A DNA stretch of 64,000 nucleotides from RUG11788 sp964578175 (GTDB lineage: Bacteria > Bacillota_I > Bacilli_A > RF39 > UBA660): positions 33,522-97,521 of the forward strand of contig CAZOBH010000001.1 in assembly GCA_964578175.1 (NCBI GenBank), read 5' to 3'. A program made the position numbers and the translations under genes. Within the stretch, counting starts at the first letter, position 1, and every line of letters starts with the position of its first letter. Below the pieces are notes generated by a model, which saw only the letters and a program-made list of their open reading frames with translations, made no database searches and was not told the DNA's origin. Shown piece after piece: positions 44,446-54,146 of the stretch.

Positions 44446-46449
44446 ATGAAAAAAAGAAACGTTAGACAAGGATTACTACCTTATTTATTTCTTATAGTAT
44501 TCGTTGTAGTTGTTTATTTTGTATTCAGTGCATTAAATACAAAGGTTAATGATATAACTTATGATGAATTTACTAAAAACTTAAACAAAGGAAATGTAAC
44601 TGAGCTTGAAATTACACCTAAAACTAGAGCTTCAGTTTATGTATTAGAAGGAAAATTAAAAGGATATGATGAAAATGAAACCTTTACTCTTCAAGTACCT
44701 TTAACTGATACTATAGTAGAAAAAATATTAGAAACAGAAAAGGGAGGAGATCTATCCTTTAAATTAAAAACTAATTCTGATCCAGAATCTAGTACATTAT
44801 TGTTAATTTTGGTTGATTTATTACCAATTGCAATTATTATAGGATTTGGTATTTGGTTCTTCTCAAGACAAATAAATGTTAATAGTAAATCAATAGATTT
44901 TGGAAGAAGCCAAGCTAAATTAAGCAATGGAAATACAGGAGTTACTTTTAAAGATGTAGCTGGACTTACAGAAGAAAAAGAAGAAGTTAGTGAATTAATA
45001 GATTTCTTAAAAGAACCAAAAAAATTCCAAGATATGGGTGCAAGAATTCCTAAAGGAGTATTGTTGGTTGGTCCTCCTGGAACTGGTAAAACATTACTTG
45101 CCAAAGCAGTAGCTGGAGAAGCTAATGTTCCATTTTATTATATAAGTGGTTCTGATTTCGTAGAATTATTTGTTGGAATTGGAGCTAGTCGTGTTAGAGA
45201 TATGTTTAAACAAGCTAAACAAAATGCACCATGTTTAATATTCATTGATGAAATAGATGCTGTTGGTCGTCAAAGAGGAACTGGTTTAGGTGGAGGACAT
45301 GATGAACGTGAACAAACACTTAACCAATTACTTACTGAAATGGATGGTTTTGGAACTAATGAAGGAATTATAGTTATAGCTGCTACAAATAGAGCAGATG
45401 TACTTGATCCAGCATTATTAAGACCAGGAAGATTTGATAGACAAGTAACAGTTAATTTACCTGATATTAAAGCTCGTGAAGAAATACTAGGAGTTCATGC
45501 TAGAAATAAAGTTTTAGGAAGTGGAGTTACGCTTAAAAACTTGGCTAAGAGAACACCAGGATTTAGTGGAGCTGATCTTGAAAACTTATTAAACGAAGCA
45601 GCACTTTTAGCTGTTAGAAGAAATAAAGAAAACATAACAATGGCTGAAATAGATGAAGCAACAGATAGAGTAATGATGGGACCTGCTAAGAAAACTAAAA
45701 AATATACAGAAAATGAAAGAAGAATGGTTGCTTACCATGAAGCTGGACATGCTGTTATTGGTATTAAGTTAGAAGATGCTAGTGATGTACAAAAAGTTAC
45801 AATTATACCTAGAGGTAGAGCTGGTGGATACAACTTAATGGTACCTAGAGAAGAAAAATATACATCAAGTAAGAAAGAATTACTTGAACAAATTACAGGA
45901 CTATTAGGTGGACGTGCATCAGAAGAATTAAACTTTAATGAAATATCAACAGGAGCTCATAACGATCTTGAAAAAGCAACAAAGATAGCTAGAGCTATGG
46001 TTACTGAATATGGAATGAGTGATTTAGGATTAGTTCAATTAGAACAAGAACAAGGTGAAGTATTCTTAGGAAGAGATTATACTAAGAGTAGAAACTTCTC
46101 TAATGAAATAGCACATGAAATAGATTTAGAGATGAAGAAAATAATGGACAATTGTTATAAACAAGCAAAAGATATTCTTTCTAAAAATAAAGATCTTGTT
46201 AAATTAATAGCTGAATCATTATTAGAATATGAAACATTGACTAAAGAACAAATTGATTATTTAGTTGAGAATGGACATATGCCAGAAGTTGAATCTTTAA
46301 ATGATTTCAATGTTAGTGAACTTAAGAAAAGAGCAAAAGATGCTGGTGTTAAGGGATATAACAAAATGACTAAAGAAGAATTGGTTAATGCTTTAGATAA
46401 TTTAGATAAAGAAGAAAAAAATTCAGAAACTGAAACAAAAGAAAAATAG
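44446..46449 (+). CDS. ftsH: ATP-dependent zinc metalloprotease FtsH with Rho-N-like tail
   Basis: Membrane AAA+ protease. Two membrane segments (about 10-28 and 118-140) precede the AAA domain with Walker A GPPGTGKT and Walker B IFIDEIDAVGRQRG. SRH AATNRADVLDPALLRPGRFDR and zinc motif HEAGH follow. The extreme C-terminus carries FNVSELKKRAKDAGVKGYNKMTKEELVNAL (about 620-650), resembling the Rho N-terminal/SAP-type helical motif, before a Lys/Glu tail. 667 aa. Confidence 0.96.
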   Translation: MKKRNVRQGLLPYLFLIVFVVVVYFVFSALNTKVNDITYDEFTKNLNKGNVTELEITPKTRASVYVLEGKLKGYDENETFTLQVPLTDTIVEKILETEKGGDLSFKLKTNSDPESSTLLLILVDLLPIAIIIGFGIWFFSRQINVNSKSIDFGRSQAKLSNGNTGVTFKDVAGLTEEKEEVSELIDFLKEPKKFQDMGARIPKGVLLVGPPGTGKTLLAKAVAGEANVPFYYISGSDFVELFVGIGASRVRDMFKQAKQNAPCLIFIDEIDAVGRQRGTGLGGGHDEREQTLNQLLTEMDGFGTNEGIIVIAATNRADVLDPALLRPGRFDRQVTVNLPDIKAREEILGVHARNKVLGSGVTLKNLAKRTPGFSGADLENLLNEAALLAVRRNKENITMAEIDEATDRVMMGPAKKTKKYTENERRMVAYHEAGHAVIGIKLEDASDVQKVTIIPRGRAGGYNLMVPREEKYTSSKKELLEQITGLLGGRASEELNFNEISTGAHNDLEKATKIARAMVTEYGMSDLGLVQLEQEQGEVFLGRDYTKSRNFSNEIAHEIDLEMKKIMDNCYKQAKDILSKNKDLVKLIAESLLEYETLTKEQIDYLVENGHMPEVESLNDFNVSELKKRAKDAGVKGYNKMTKEELVNALDNLDKEEKNSETETKEK

Positions 46450-46471
46450 ACTTAGTTATAAGTCTTTTTTT
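46448..46471 (+). terminator. terminator after ftsH
   Basis: AGACTTA / TAAGTCT stem, 4-nt loop, seven T. Confidence 0.8.
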
Positions 46472-46500
46472 ATGTTATAATTTACTTCAAGGTGATTCTT

Positions 46501-47487
46501 ATGTGGAAAATTGGAGATGTTGAAATAGAAAATAGAGTAGTTTTAGCTCCAATGGCAGGTATAAGTAATTCTGCTTATAGAAGAATAGCAAAAGAAATGG
46601 GAGCAGGACTTGTATGTGCTGAAATGGTAAGTGATAAAGCAATTACATTTGGAAATGTTAAAACTATTGATATGCTTCAAATGAATGAAGATGAAAGACC
46701 TATATCTCAACAAGTGTTTGGCTCAGATAAAGAATCTTTTGTAGAAGCAGCAAAATATATATATGAAAATATGAAACCAGATATCATAGATATAAATATG
46801 GGATGTCCAGTACCTAAAGTTTCTGTTAGAGCTCAAGCAGGAGCAGCACTATTAAAAAATCCTGATAAAATACATGAAATAGTATCAGAAATAGTTAAAT
46901 CTGTTCCTATACCTGTAACTGTAAAAATAAGAAGTGGTTGGGATCAAAATAGTATTAATGCTGTTGAAGTAGCTAAAGTATGTGAAAAAGCAGGAGCAAG
47001 CGCAATAACTATTCATGGAAGAACCAGATCTCAAGGATATACAGGTAAAGTAGATTTAGAAATAATAAAAAAAGTTAAAGAAGCAGTAAATATTCCAGTA
47101 ATTGGAAATGGAGATATTATTGATGGCCCTAGTGCAAAAAAGATGATTGATTATACTGGAGTAGACGCTGTAATGATTGGAAGAGCAGCAATTGGTAATC
47201 CATGGATTTTTAATGAAATTAATAAATACATAGAAAGCGATATAATAGTGCCTAAACCTACATATCAAGAAAGAATAGATATGATTTATCATCATTTAGA
47301 TTATCTGAAAGAAATAAAAATAGAAAAGTTAGTATGTTTAGAAATGAGAAATCATATAGCATATTATTTAAAAGGAATGCCAAAATCATCTGAAATAAAA
47401 AATAAAATATATAAAACTAATACAATCAATGATATAATTTTAGTGTTAGAGAGTTATAGAAAGGAACTAGGTGAAATAGATGGCTAA
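46501..47487 (+). CDS. dusB: tRNA-dihydrouridine synthase
   Basis: FMN-dependent reductase of tRNA uridines. VVLAPMAGISNSAYR, the catalytic-Cys segment DINMGCPVPKV, KIRSGWD, ITIHGRTRSQGYTG and VMIGRAAIGNPWIF identify the DusB-type family. 328 aa from the ATG after AAGGTG. It leads an operon with the RDD protein and lysS (B. subtilis yacF-lysS synteny). Confidence 0.95.
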   Translation: MWKIGDVEIENRVVLAPMAGISNSAYRRIAKEMGAGLVCAEMVSDKAITFGNVKTIDMLQMNEDERPISQQVFGSDKESFVEAAKYIYENMKPDIIDINMGCPVPKVSVRAQAGAALLKNPDKIHEIVSEIVKSVPIPVTVKIRSGWDQNSINAVEVAKVCEKAGASAITIHGRTRSQGYTGKVDLEIIKKVKEAVNIPVIGNGDIIDGPSAKKMIDYTGVDAVMIGRAAIGNPWIFNEINKYIESDIIVPKPTYQERIDMIYHHLDYLKEIKIEKLVCLEMRNHIAYYLKGMPKSSEIKNKIYKTNTINDIILVLESYRKELGEIDG

Positions 47488-48199
47488 AGTTTCAAAAAGA
47501 ATTTTCGCATATATTATAGATATGTTTTTGGTATTAATATTATCAACATTATTAGTATCTATAATTCCACAAAGTAGTGAATATAAAGAGGTAAACAAAG
47601 AATTTAATAATGTTATTAATGAAATGTTTCTAAATGAAAATTTCAGTGAAGGAGCAATAGAAAACCAAACAAATAAGTTATCAGATTTAACTTATGATTT
47701 AAATAAAGTATCTGTGGTTAGTAATCTAGTTATAGTAGTTTTATATTTTGTATACTTTGTTGTACTTGAGTGTTATAATAAGGGACAAACTCTTGGAAAA
47801 AGATTGATGAAAATTAGAGTTGTATCAGAAAATGATGATGATGCTAATTTTAAACAAATTCTTTTAAGAGGAATAATTATATATCCAATGCTTTATGATT
47901 TGCTAAAATCATTATTAATACTTGTTGTTAATAAAGGCACTTATTTATCATTGTCAGAAATAATATCAATGACAAATACTATTTTATTAGTTATATGTTT
48001 TATAACAATGATAGCAAATTCAAAAGGACTTCATGATAGAGCTGCAAGAACTAAAGTTATAGATGATATATTAGATAACGAAGATAAGAAAATAAGTACT
48101 TGGGAAAAGGATAGTAAAGCAAAGAAAACAAATAAAAATAAAAATAAAAAAGTTAGTGATAGAGTTAAAAACCATGTAGTATCGAAGGAGGATAAGTAA
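47480..48199 (+). CDS. RDD-family membrane protein
   Basis: 239 aa. RDD-type architecture: KRIFAYIIDMFLVLIL (Arg/Asp in the first helix), about four membrane segments, GQTLGKRLMKIRVV after the second and GLHDRAARTKVI near the end. A Lys/Asn-rich cytoplasmic tail of about 40 residues follows. RDD proteins are poorly characterised; some act as Na+/H+ antiporters. Overlaps dusB by 8 nt. Confidence 0.85.
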   Translation: MAKVSKRIFAYIIDMFLVLILSTLLVSIIPQSSEYKEVNKEFNNVINEMFLNENFSEGAIENQTNKLSDLTYDLNKVSVVSNLVIVVLYFVYFVVLECYNKGQTLGKRLMKIRVVSENDDDANFKQILLRGIIIYPMLYDLLKSLLILVVNKGTYLSLSEIISMTNTILLVICFITMIANSKGLHDRAARTKVIDDILDNEDKKISTWEKDSKAKKTNKNKNKKVSDRVKNHVVSKEDK

Positions 48200-48200
48200 A

Positions 48201-49691
48201 ATGGAAGAATATACAGAACAAGAACAAGTTAGAAGAGAAAAAGCTGAAAAAATTCGTGAAATGGGAATAGATCCATTTGGACATAGATTTGATAGAACAG
48301 CAACTGCCTCTGAAATAAATGAAAAATATAAAGATGTTGATCATGATGAATTTGAAAATATAAATGATGAATATACTGTTGCAGGAAGAATTATGTTTAT
48401 TAGAAAAATGGGAAAAGCATCTTTCTTTTCAATTCAAGATAAGACAGGTAAATTGCAAGTATATATATCAATTAATGATGTAGGAGAAGAATCTTATAAT
48501 TTATTTAAGTCTGCTGATATTGGGGATATAGTTGGAGTTCATGGTAAAGTAATGAAAACTAGAACTGGAGAAGTAACACTTAAATGTTTTGAATATACGC
48601 ATTTAGTTAAAGCTTTAAAACCGCTTCCAGAAAAATTCCATGGATTAACTGATATTGAAGAAAGATATAGAAGACGTTATGTAGATTTAATAATGAATGA
48701 AGATTCAAAAAGAGTAGCTCAACTTAGACCTAGAATTATTAGAACTATACAAGGATATTTAGATGGAAAAGGATTTATTGAAGTTGAAACACCAATATTA
48801 TCAACTTTATTAACAGGAGCTAGTGCAAGACCTTTTACAACACATCATAATACACAAGATTTAGATATGTATTTAAGAATTGCATTAGAATTACCTCTTA
48901 AAAGATTACTAGTTGGTGGATTAGAAGCAGTTTATGAAATAGGAAGAGTGTTTAGAAATGAAGGAATGGATCCTCAACACAATCCTGAATTTACTTTAAT
49001 GGAAGCATATCTTGCTTATAGTGATCTTGAAGGAATGATGGATTTAACGGAAAACATGTTTAAAGAAATAGCTAATAAAGTATTTGGAAAAACTACATTT
49101 AATTATTTAGGTAATGAAATAAACTTAGATGGTAAATGGAAGAGAGTTTCTATGGTAGAAGCTATTAAAGAACAAACAGGAATAGATTTTAGTAAAGATA
49201 TGACTGATGAAGAAGCAGTTAAATTAGCTGAAGAACATGGTATTGAAATGGATGAACATGAAAGATGCTTTGGACACGTAGTTAATTTATTCTTTGAAAA
49301 ATACGTAGAAGATACATTAATTCAACCAACTTTCTTATATGGACATCCAATTGATATATCTCCATTAACTAAGAAAAATCCAGATGATCCTAGATTTGTT
49401 GATAGATTTGAATTATTTATATCTGGAAAAGAATTTGCAAATGCATATACTGAGTTAAATGATCCTATTGATCAATTAGAAAGATTTAAAGATCAAATTA
49501 AAGAAAGAGATTTAGGAAATGAAGAAGCAAATGATATAGATTATGATTTCGTAGAAGCTCTAGAATATGGTATGCCACCTGCTGGAGGAATAGGATATGG
49601 AATAGATAGATTATGTATGTTCTTCCTTGAACAAGAATCTATTAGAGACGTATTATTGTTCCCTACTATGAAAGAAAGAAAAAGAGATTAG
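48201..49691 (+). CDS. lysS: lysyl-tRNA synthetase (class II)
   Basis: Charges tRNA-Lys. An OB-fold anticodon domain (YTVAGRIMFIRKMGKASFFSIQDKTGKLQ) precedes the catalytic domain with motif 2 RVFRNEGMDPQHNPEFTLMEAY and motif 3 PPAGGIGYGIDRLCMFF. 496 aa. AAGGAGG start directly after the RDD gene. A terminator follows. Confidence 0.97.
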   Translation: MEEYTEQEQVRREKAEKIREMGIDPFGHRFDRTATASEINEKYKDVDHDEFENINDEYTVAGRIMFIRKMGKASFFSIQDKTGKLQVYISINDVGEESYNLFKSADIGDIVGVHGKVMKTRTGEVTLKCFEYTHLVKALKPLPEKFHGLTDIEERYRRRYVDLIMNEDSKRVAQLRPRIIRTIQGYLDGKGFIEVETPILSTLLTGASARPFTTHHNTQDLDMYLRIALELPLKRLLVGGLEAVYEIGRVFRNEGMDPQHNPEFTLMEAYLAYSDLEGMMDLTENMFKEIANKVFGKTTFNYLGNEINLDGKWKRVSMVEAIKEQTGIDFSKDMTDEEAVKLAEEHGIEMDEHERCFGHVVNLFFEKYVEDTLIQPTFLYGHPIDISPLTKKNPDDPRFVDRFELFISGKEFANAYTELNDPIDQLERFKDQIKERDLGNEEANDIDYDFVEALEYGMPPAGGIGYGIDRLCMFFLEQESIRDVLLFPTMKERKRD

Positions 49692-49716
49692 GAATTTTTG
49701 AAAATTCCTTTTTTTT
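49690..49716 (+). terminator. terminator after lysS
   Basis: GGAATTTT / AAAATTCC stem with a TG loop and eight T. Confidence 0.85.
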
Positions 49717-49776
49717 GTCCAAAAATATGTACTTAAAGTGTTAAAATGTGTATAATCTTAATTAGGAGGTAGAAAG

Positions 49777-51306
49777 ATGAAAAAGAAAGTTAGTAAACAT
49801 AGTATATTTAAAGCTGTATTACTTACATTAGGAATAATTATTCTATTAACTTGGATTTTACCAGCAAAAACAGTTGGAACAGAAGGTCTTGAAGCGGCTG
49901 GAAGAGTTCAAGTAGGTTTATTTGATTTCGTTAGTTATTTATATGAAGTTCCTTATTTATTAATCTATTATGGATTATATAATGGAATTATGAATGATCC
50001 AATGTATATTCTTGTAGTTGGTGCATTCTATGGACTTTTATATAAAACAAATGCTTATAGAAATCTATTAGATAGAATAAAAGATAGATATGAAGGAAGA
50101 GAATGGATTTTCTTAACTCTAGTTATGATTTTATTCGCTGTTCTTTCATCTGTTGCAGGAATGAGTTATGTTCTAATTGCATTATTCCCACTTGTATTTG
50201 GAGTAATGATGTTAATGGGATATAGTAAAGTAACTGCTGTATTAACTACTGTAGGTAGTGTTGCTGTTGGTACTTTAGCAAATACTTATTACAATGCTGC
50301 CGGATCAGCAGCAGTACTTAGTACTTTATCATTAGCACCATCTACTGATATTGTTGCTAAGATAATTGTTCTAGTTCTTGCAATTTGTTTATTGGTATTC
50401 AATGTATTAAGATATGCTAAGGCTTACAAAATAAGTGAACCAAGAAAAGGATTTACTTATCCAGAAACAAAAAATAAAAAAGCAAAAGTTTGGCCATTAG
50501 TACTTGTATTAGATTGTACATTACTAATATTACTATTAGCTATGATTTCATGGAGTTCTACATTTAATGTAGATGCATTCAGTAAAGCATTAGAAAAAGT
50601 AACTGCATTTGAAATTGCTAAATTCCCAATTTTTGGTAAGATATTTGGTACAAATGGATTAACTGCATTTGGTGCTTGGGGAATGGGTCAAATAATTACT
50701 TTATTTATTGTTTCAGGATTAATGATTATGTTATTATGCAAAGTTAAATTTAATGATGCAATTGATGGAATAGTTAGCGGACTTATGAAAGCAATTAAAC
50801 CAGCTGCATTATTAGTTCTTGTATATACATTAATCTTTATAACTGGAAATAGTCCTGTACTATTTACTATAATTGAACCAATACTTAAATTAAGTAGTAA
50901 GTTTGATGTTATATCAGTATTTACTGTTTCAATAAGTTCATTAATATCTCATTTGATGAATGTAGATTTAACATTCTCATCATATAGTATATTATCTTAT
51001 GTTCAAATATTATTTACTGATACAAGCGCTGCTCATGTAATTGGATTTATAGTTCAAGCTACATATGGACTTGCAATGTTATTTGTTCCAACTAGTGTAA
51101 TCTTAGTTGCAGTACTTTCTTACACTGGTGTAAGCTATGTTAAATACTTAAAAGCTGTTTGGAAATTAGTTTTAGAGTTATTTGCTCTAATTATTCTAAC
51201 ATCTTTATTATTAATCAAAGCATATAAATGGTTTATTATATGTGCTGTAATTGTAGTAGCTATAGTTGTACTAGCACTAGTATTAAAACATAGAAAAAAT
51301 AACTAA
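49777..51306 (+). CDS. YfcC/DcuC-like permease
   Basis: 509-aa polytopic membrane protein with 11-13 hydrophobic segments. Early LLTWILPA, RVQVGLFDFVSYLY and ILVVGAFYGLLYKTNAYRNLLDRIKDRYEGRE resemble the YfcC family of the ion-transporter superfamily (dicarboxylate or basic amino acid exchangers). The match is by overall pattern, so the substrate is unknown. AGGAGG Shine-Dalgarno. It is monocistronic, bounded by terminators. Confidence 0.6.
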   Translation: MKKKVSKHSIFKAVLLTLGIIILLTWILPAKTVGTEGLEAAGRVQVGLFDFVSYLYEVPYLLIYYGLYNGIMNDPMYILVVGAFYGLLYKTNAYRNLLDRIKDRYEGREWIFLTLVMILFAVLSSVAGMSYVLIALFPLVFGVMMLMGYSKVTAVLTTVGSVAVGTLANTYYNAAGSAAVLSTLSLAPSTDIVAKIIVLVLAICLLVFNVLRYAKAYKISEPRKGFTYPETKNKKAKVWPLVLVLDCTLLILLLAMISWSSTFNVDAFSKALEKVTAFEIAKFPIFGKIFGTNGLTAFGAWGMGQIITLFIVSGLMIMLLCKVKFNDAIDGIVSGLMKAIKPAALLVLVYTLIFITGNSPVLFTIIEPILKLSSKFDVISVFTVSISSLISHLMNVDLTFSSYSILSYVQILFTDTSAAHVIGFIVQATYGLAMLFVPTSVILVAVLSYTGVSYVKYLKAVWKLVLELFALIILTSLLLIKAYKWFIICAVIVVAIVVLALVLKHRKNN

Positions 51307-51307
51307 T

Positions 51308-51334
51308 AAAAAACTTCTTTATGAAGTTTTTTTA
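51308..51334 (+). terminator. terminator after the YfcC-like gene
   Basis: AAAACTTC / GAAGTTTT stem, TTTAT loop, T tract. Confidence 0.8.
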
Positions 51335-51409
51335 TTTTGTAATATTTCTTAGTTATAATATTATTGGACTACCAAAAGTTATTTTGATAAAATTAGGATG
51401 GTGAATATT

Positions 51410-52505
51410 ATGGATATTAAAGAAATTAAAACTAAATTAGAAAAATATGAATTTGAACTTAATGAATTATGGAGGTCACTTTGAAGTAGATAATAAATTA
51501 AGTGAAATAGAAGAATTAGAAAAAGAGACTTTAAAACCTGATTTTTGGAAAGATAAAAATAGAACTGATGAAATAATAAATAAAATGAATGAACTTAAAA
51601 CTATTACTAACTCAATAAAAGAATTAAAAAATAATATTAATGATGATATAGAAATGTTAGAAATAGTAAATGATTCTGAGTCTCTATCTCAAATCGAAAA
51701 AGATCTAGATGTTATAAAATCTAATCTCGAATCTATTAGAATAAAGGGATTACTTTCTGGAGAATATGACGATTATAACTGTATTTTAGAAGTGCATAGT
51801 GGAGCAGGAGGAACAGAAGCATGCGATTGGGCTGAAATGCTTTATAGAATGTACTCTAGATATTGTGAGAGTCATAATTATAAATATAAAGTTTTAGATA
51901 TTGTATATGGTGATGAAGCTGGTATTAAGACCGTAGTTCTTTCAATAACAGGAAGTTTTGCCTATGGATATTTAAAATGTGAAAAAGGAGTACATAGATT
52001 AGTACGCCTATCCCCTTTTGATTCTAACCATAGAAGACATACATCATTTGCATCAGTTGATGTTATACCGGAAATAAAAAATGATATTAATATAGAGATT
52101 GATCCTAATGATATTAGAATTGATGTATATAGAGCTAGTGGACATGGAGGACAAGGAGTTAATACAACACCAAGTGCTGTTAGAATCACTCATTTTCCAA
52201 GCGGAATAGTTGTTACATGTCAAAATGAAAGAAGTCAGATTCAAAATAAAGCTGAAGCTATGATGGTTTTAAAAAGTAAATTAAAATTACTTGAAGAAAC
52301 TAAAGAGAAAGAAAATATAGACCAAATAAGAGGAGAGCAAATGGATATTAATTTTGGATCACAAATTAGAAGTTATGTTCTTCATCCATATTCTCTTATT
52401 AAAGATCATAGAACAAATTTAGAAAATACTAATGTAGATAGAGTTCTAGATGGAGATATTGACAATTTTATAAATGAATATTTGAAAATTTCTAATAATG
52501 TATAA
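51410..52505 (+). CDS. prfB: peptide chain release factor 2, programmed +1 frameshift
   Basis: RF2 recognises UAA and UGA. The first 24 codons (MDIKEIKTKLEKYEFEL...WRSL) end at an in-frame CTT TGA at 51479-51484. The preceding GGAGG and spacing equal the classical RF2 frameshift site. Slipping +1 continues as EVDNKLSEIEELEKETL. The GGQ motif (SGHGGQGVNTT) and downstream stop-codon domains are intact. This makes about 364 aa in total. An ATG inside the +1 frame at 51447 has no proper ribosome-binding site. Confidence 0.95.
51470..51484 (+). promoter_or_regulatory. prfB recoding site
   Basis: TGG AGG TCA CTT TGA: internal Shine-Dalgarno-like GGAGG, slippery CTT and stop TGA, with the same spacing as in E. 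coli prfB. Low RF2 would favour the shift, giving autoregulation. Confidence 0.93.
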
Positions 52506-52562
52506 AAAAATATCAAAAACAATGATATAATTAAGATATTATGATAAAGAGGCGGTGATTAT

Positions 52563-53258
52563 TTGGAACTTATAAGTATTAAGAGCGTTAACGTTAAATA
52601 TAAAAACGGTGTAAATGCATTGCATGATTTATCTGTAAAAATTAAAAAAGGTGATTTTGTTTTTGTAATTGGTGGCTCTGGATCTGGAAAGAGTACTTTT
52701 ATAAAAATGCTATATAGAGAGATAAAACCAAGTAGTGGAGAGATAATACTTGGTGGATTAAATGTAGCTAAATTAAGAAACAGTAAAGTTTATAAGTTGA
52801 GAAGAAAACTAGGAATTGTATTTCAAGATTATAGATTGCTTCCCAAACTTACTGTTTATGAAAATGTTGCGTTTGCGTTAGAGTGTATTGGAGTAGATAG
52901 AAAAGAGATTAGAAAAAAAGTTTTAAAATCATTAGAACTAGTTGGTCTTAAATCTAAAATAAGACAATACCCTGATCAACTTTCAGGAGGAGAGCAACAA
53001 AGAGTTGCTATAGCGAGAGCAATAGTTAATAATCCGAGGTTACTAATATGTGATGAGCCTACTGGTAATCTTGATCCTGAAAGAAGTATTGAGATAGTTA
53101 AATTACTTGATGATATTAATAAAACACTAGGTACAACAGTTATTATGGCAACACATGATAAAGAAATTGTTAACAAGATGAAAAAGAGAGTTCTTGTCTT
53201 AAAAGAAGGTTATCTAATTCAAGACCTAGAGAAAGGAACTTATTATGAAGATATTTAG
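52563..53258 (+). CDS. ftsE: cell division ABC ATPase FtsE
   Basis: ABC ATPase partner of FtsX. Walker A GGSGSGKST (about 36-44), Q-loop VFQDYRLL, signature LSGGEQQRVAIARA and Walker B LLICDEPTGNLD are all present. 231 aa. It starts with TTG, supported by GGCGGTGATTAT 5' of it. Overlaps ftsX by 14 nt. Confidence 0.95.
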   Translation: MELISIKSVNVKYKNGVNALHDLSVKIKKGDFVFVIGGSGSGKSTFIKMLYREIKPSSGEIILGGLNVAKLRNSKVYKLRRKLGIVFQDYRLLPKLTVYENVAFALECIGVDRKEIRKKVLKSLELVGLKSKIRQYPDQLSGGEQQRVAIARAIVNNPRLLICDEPTGNLDPERSIEIVKLLDDINKTLGTTVIMATHDKEIVNKMKKRVLVLKEGYLIQDLEKGTYYEDI

Positions 53259-54144
53259 AATGTTATATAGAGGTATAAGAGATGCCTTTAAGAGTGTGTT
53301 TAGAAACTTTTCTTTATCATTTGCTTCTGTTTCTTGTATAAGTATTACTTTGGTTGTTATAGCTATATCATTACTTATCTCATTTAATGTTAAGAATATA
53401 ACTAATTCTATAGAGAAAGATGTAACACTAGTAGTATTTGTTGAAAATAAAGCAACTGATTTAGATCTTGAACAAATTGAAGCTCAACTTCAAAAAATAG
53501 ATAATATTGAATCAATAGATTTAAAAACTAAAGAACAATCAAAACAAGAAATGATGAAAGAGTCAGAAGTTTTTAAAAATATTATGAACGAGTGGAAAGA
53601 TGGAGAATCGCCATTAAGAGATAGTTTTTTAGTTAAAGTAGTTGATTTATCTAAAGTAGATAATACAGTTAAATCTATTGAAAAAATAGATAAAGTATAT
53701 ATGGTTAATTACGGAAAAGGAACTGTTGAAAAAATGGTAAAAGTATTTAACCTAATAGAAAAAGCTGTAATAATAGTAGTTATTGCTTTAGTATTTGTAA
53801 ATGTATTCTTAATAATTAATACAATAAAACTAGCAATATATGCTCGTAAGAGAGAAATATCAATTATGAGATTAGTAGGTGCATCTAATTTTGCTATTAA
53901 ATATCCATTTGTTATAGAAGGAATGGTAATAGGTATGATTGGATCTATTATACCTATATTAATAGTTATTTATGGATATACATACATATATAATTATTTT
54001 GGAGGAGTATTCTTAAGTTCATTATTTGAGATGGTATCACCTCAACCATTAGTTATTTATGTATCTCTTATAGTACTAGTAATAGGTATGATAGTTGGAA
54101 TGATAGGAAGTTCGAGAGCTGTTAGAAAGTATTTGAAGGTGTAA
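53245..54144 (+). CDS. ftsX: cell division protein FtsX
   Basis: Membrane subunit with four transmembrane segments (about 22-46, 172-195, 222-245, 268-290) and an extracellular domain between TM1 and TM2 (VTLVVFVENKATDLDLEQIEAQLQKI). FtsX relays FtsE ATP hydrolysis to an outer cell-wall hydrolase. 299 aa. The next gene, 2 nt away, encodes a likely target. Confidence 0.95.
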   Translation: MKIFRMLYRGIRDAFKSVFRNFSLSFASVSCISITLVVIAISLLISFNVKNITNSIEKDVTLVVFVENKATDLDLEQIEAQLQKIDNIESIDLKTKEQSKQEMMKESEVFKNIMNEWKDGESPLRDSFLVKVVDLSKVDNTVKSIEKIDKVYMVNYGKGTVEKMVKVFNLIEKAVIIVVIALVFVNVFLIINTIKLAIYARKREISIMRLVGASNFAIKYPFVIEGMVIGMIGSIIPILIVIYGYTYIYNYFGGVFLSSLFEMVSPQPLVIYVSLIVLVIGMIVGMIGSSRAVRKYLKV

Positions 54145-54146
54145 TT

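Noticed and set aside
51364..51393. TTGGAC-18-TAAAAT promoter before prfB
   Set aside because: The predicted transcription start would fall inside the prfB Shine-Dalgarno.
51447..52505. prfB as a frameshifted pseudogene or with an internal ATG start
   Set aside because: The stop sits in the canonical RF2 recoding context and the full frame downstream is intact.
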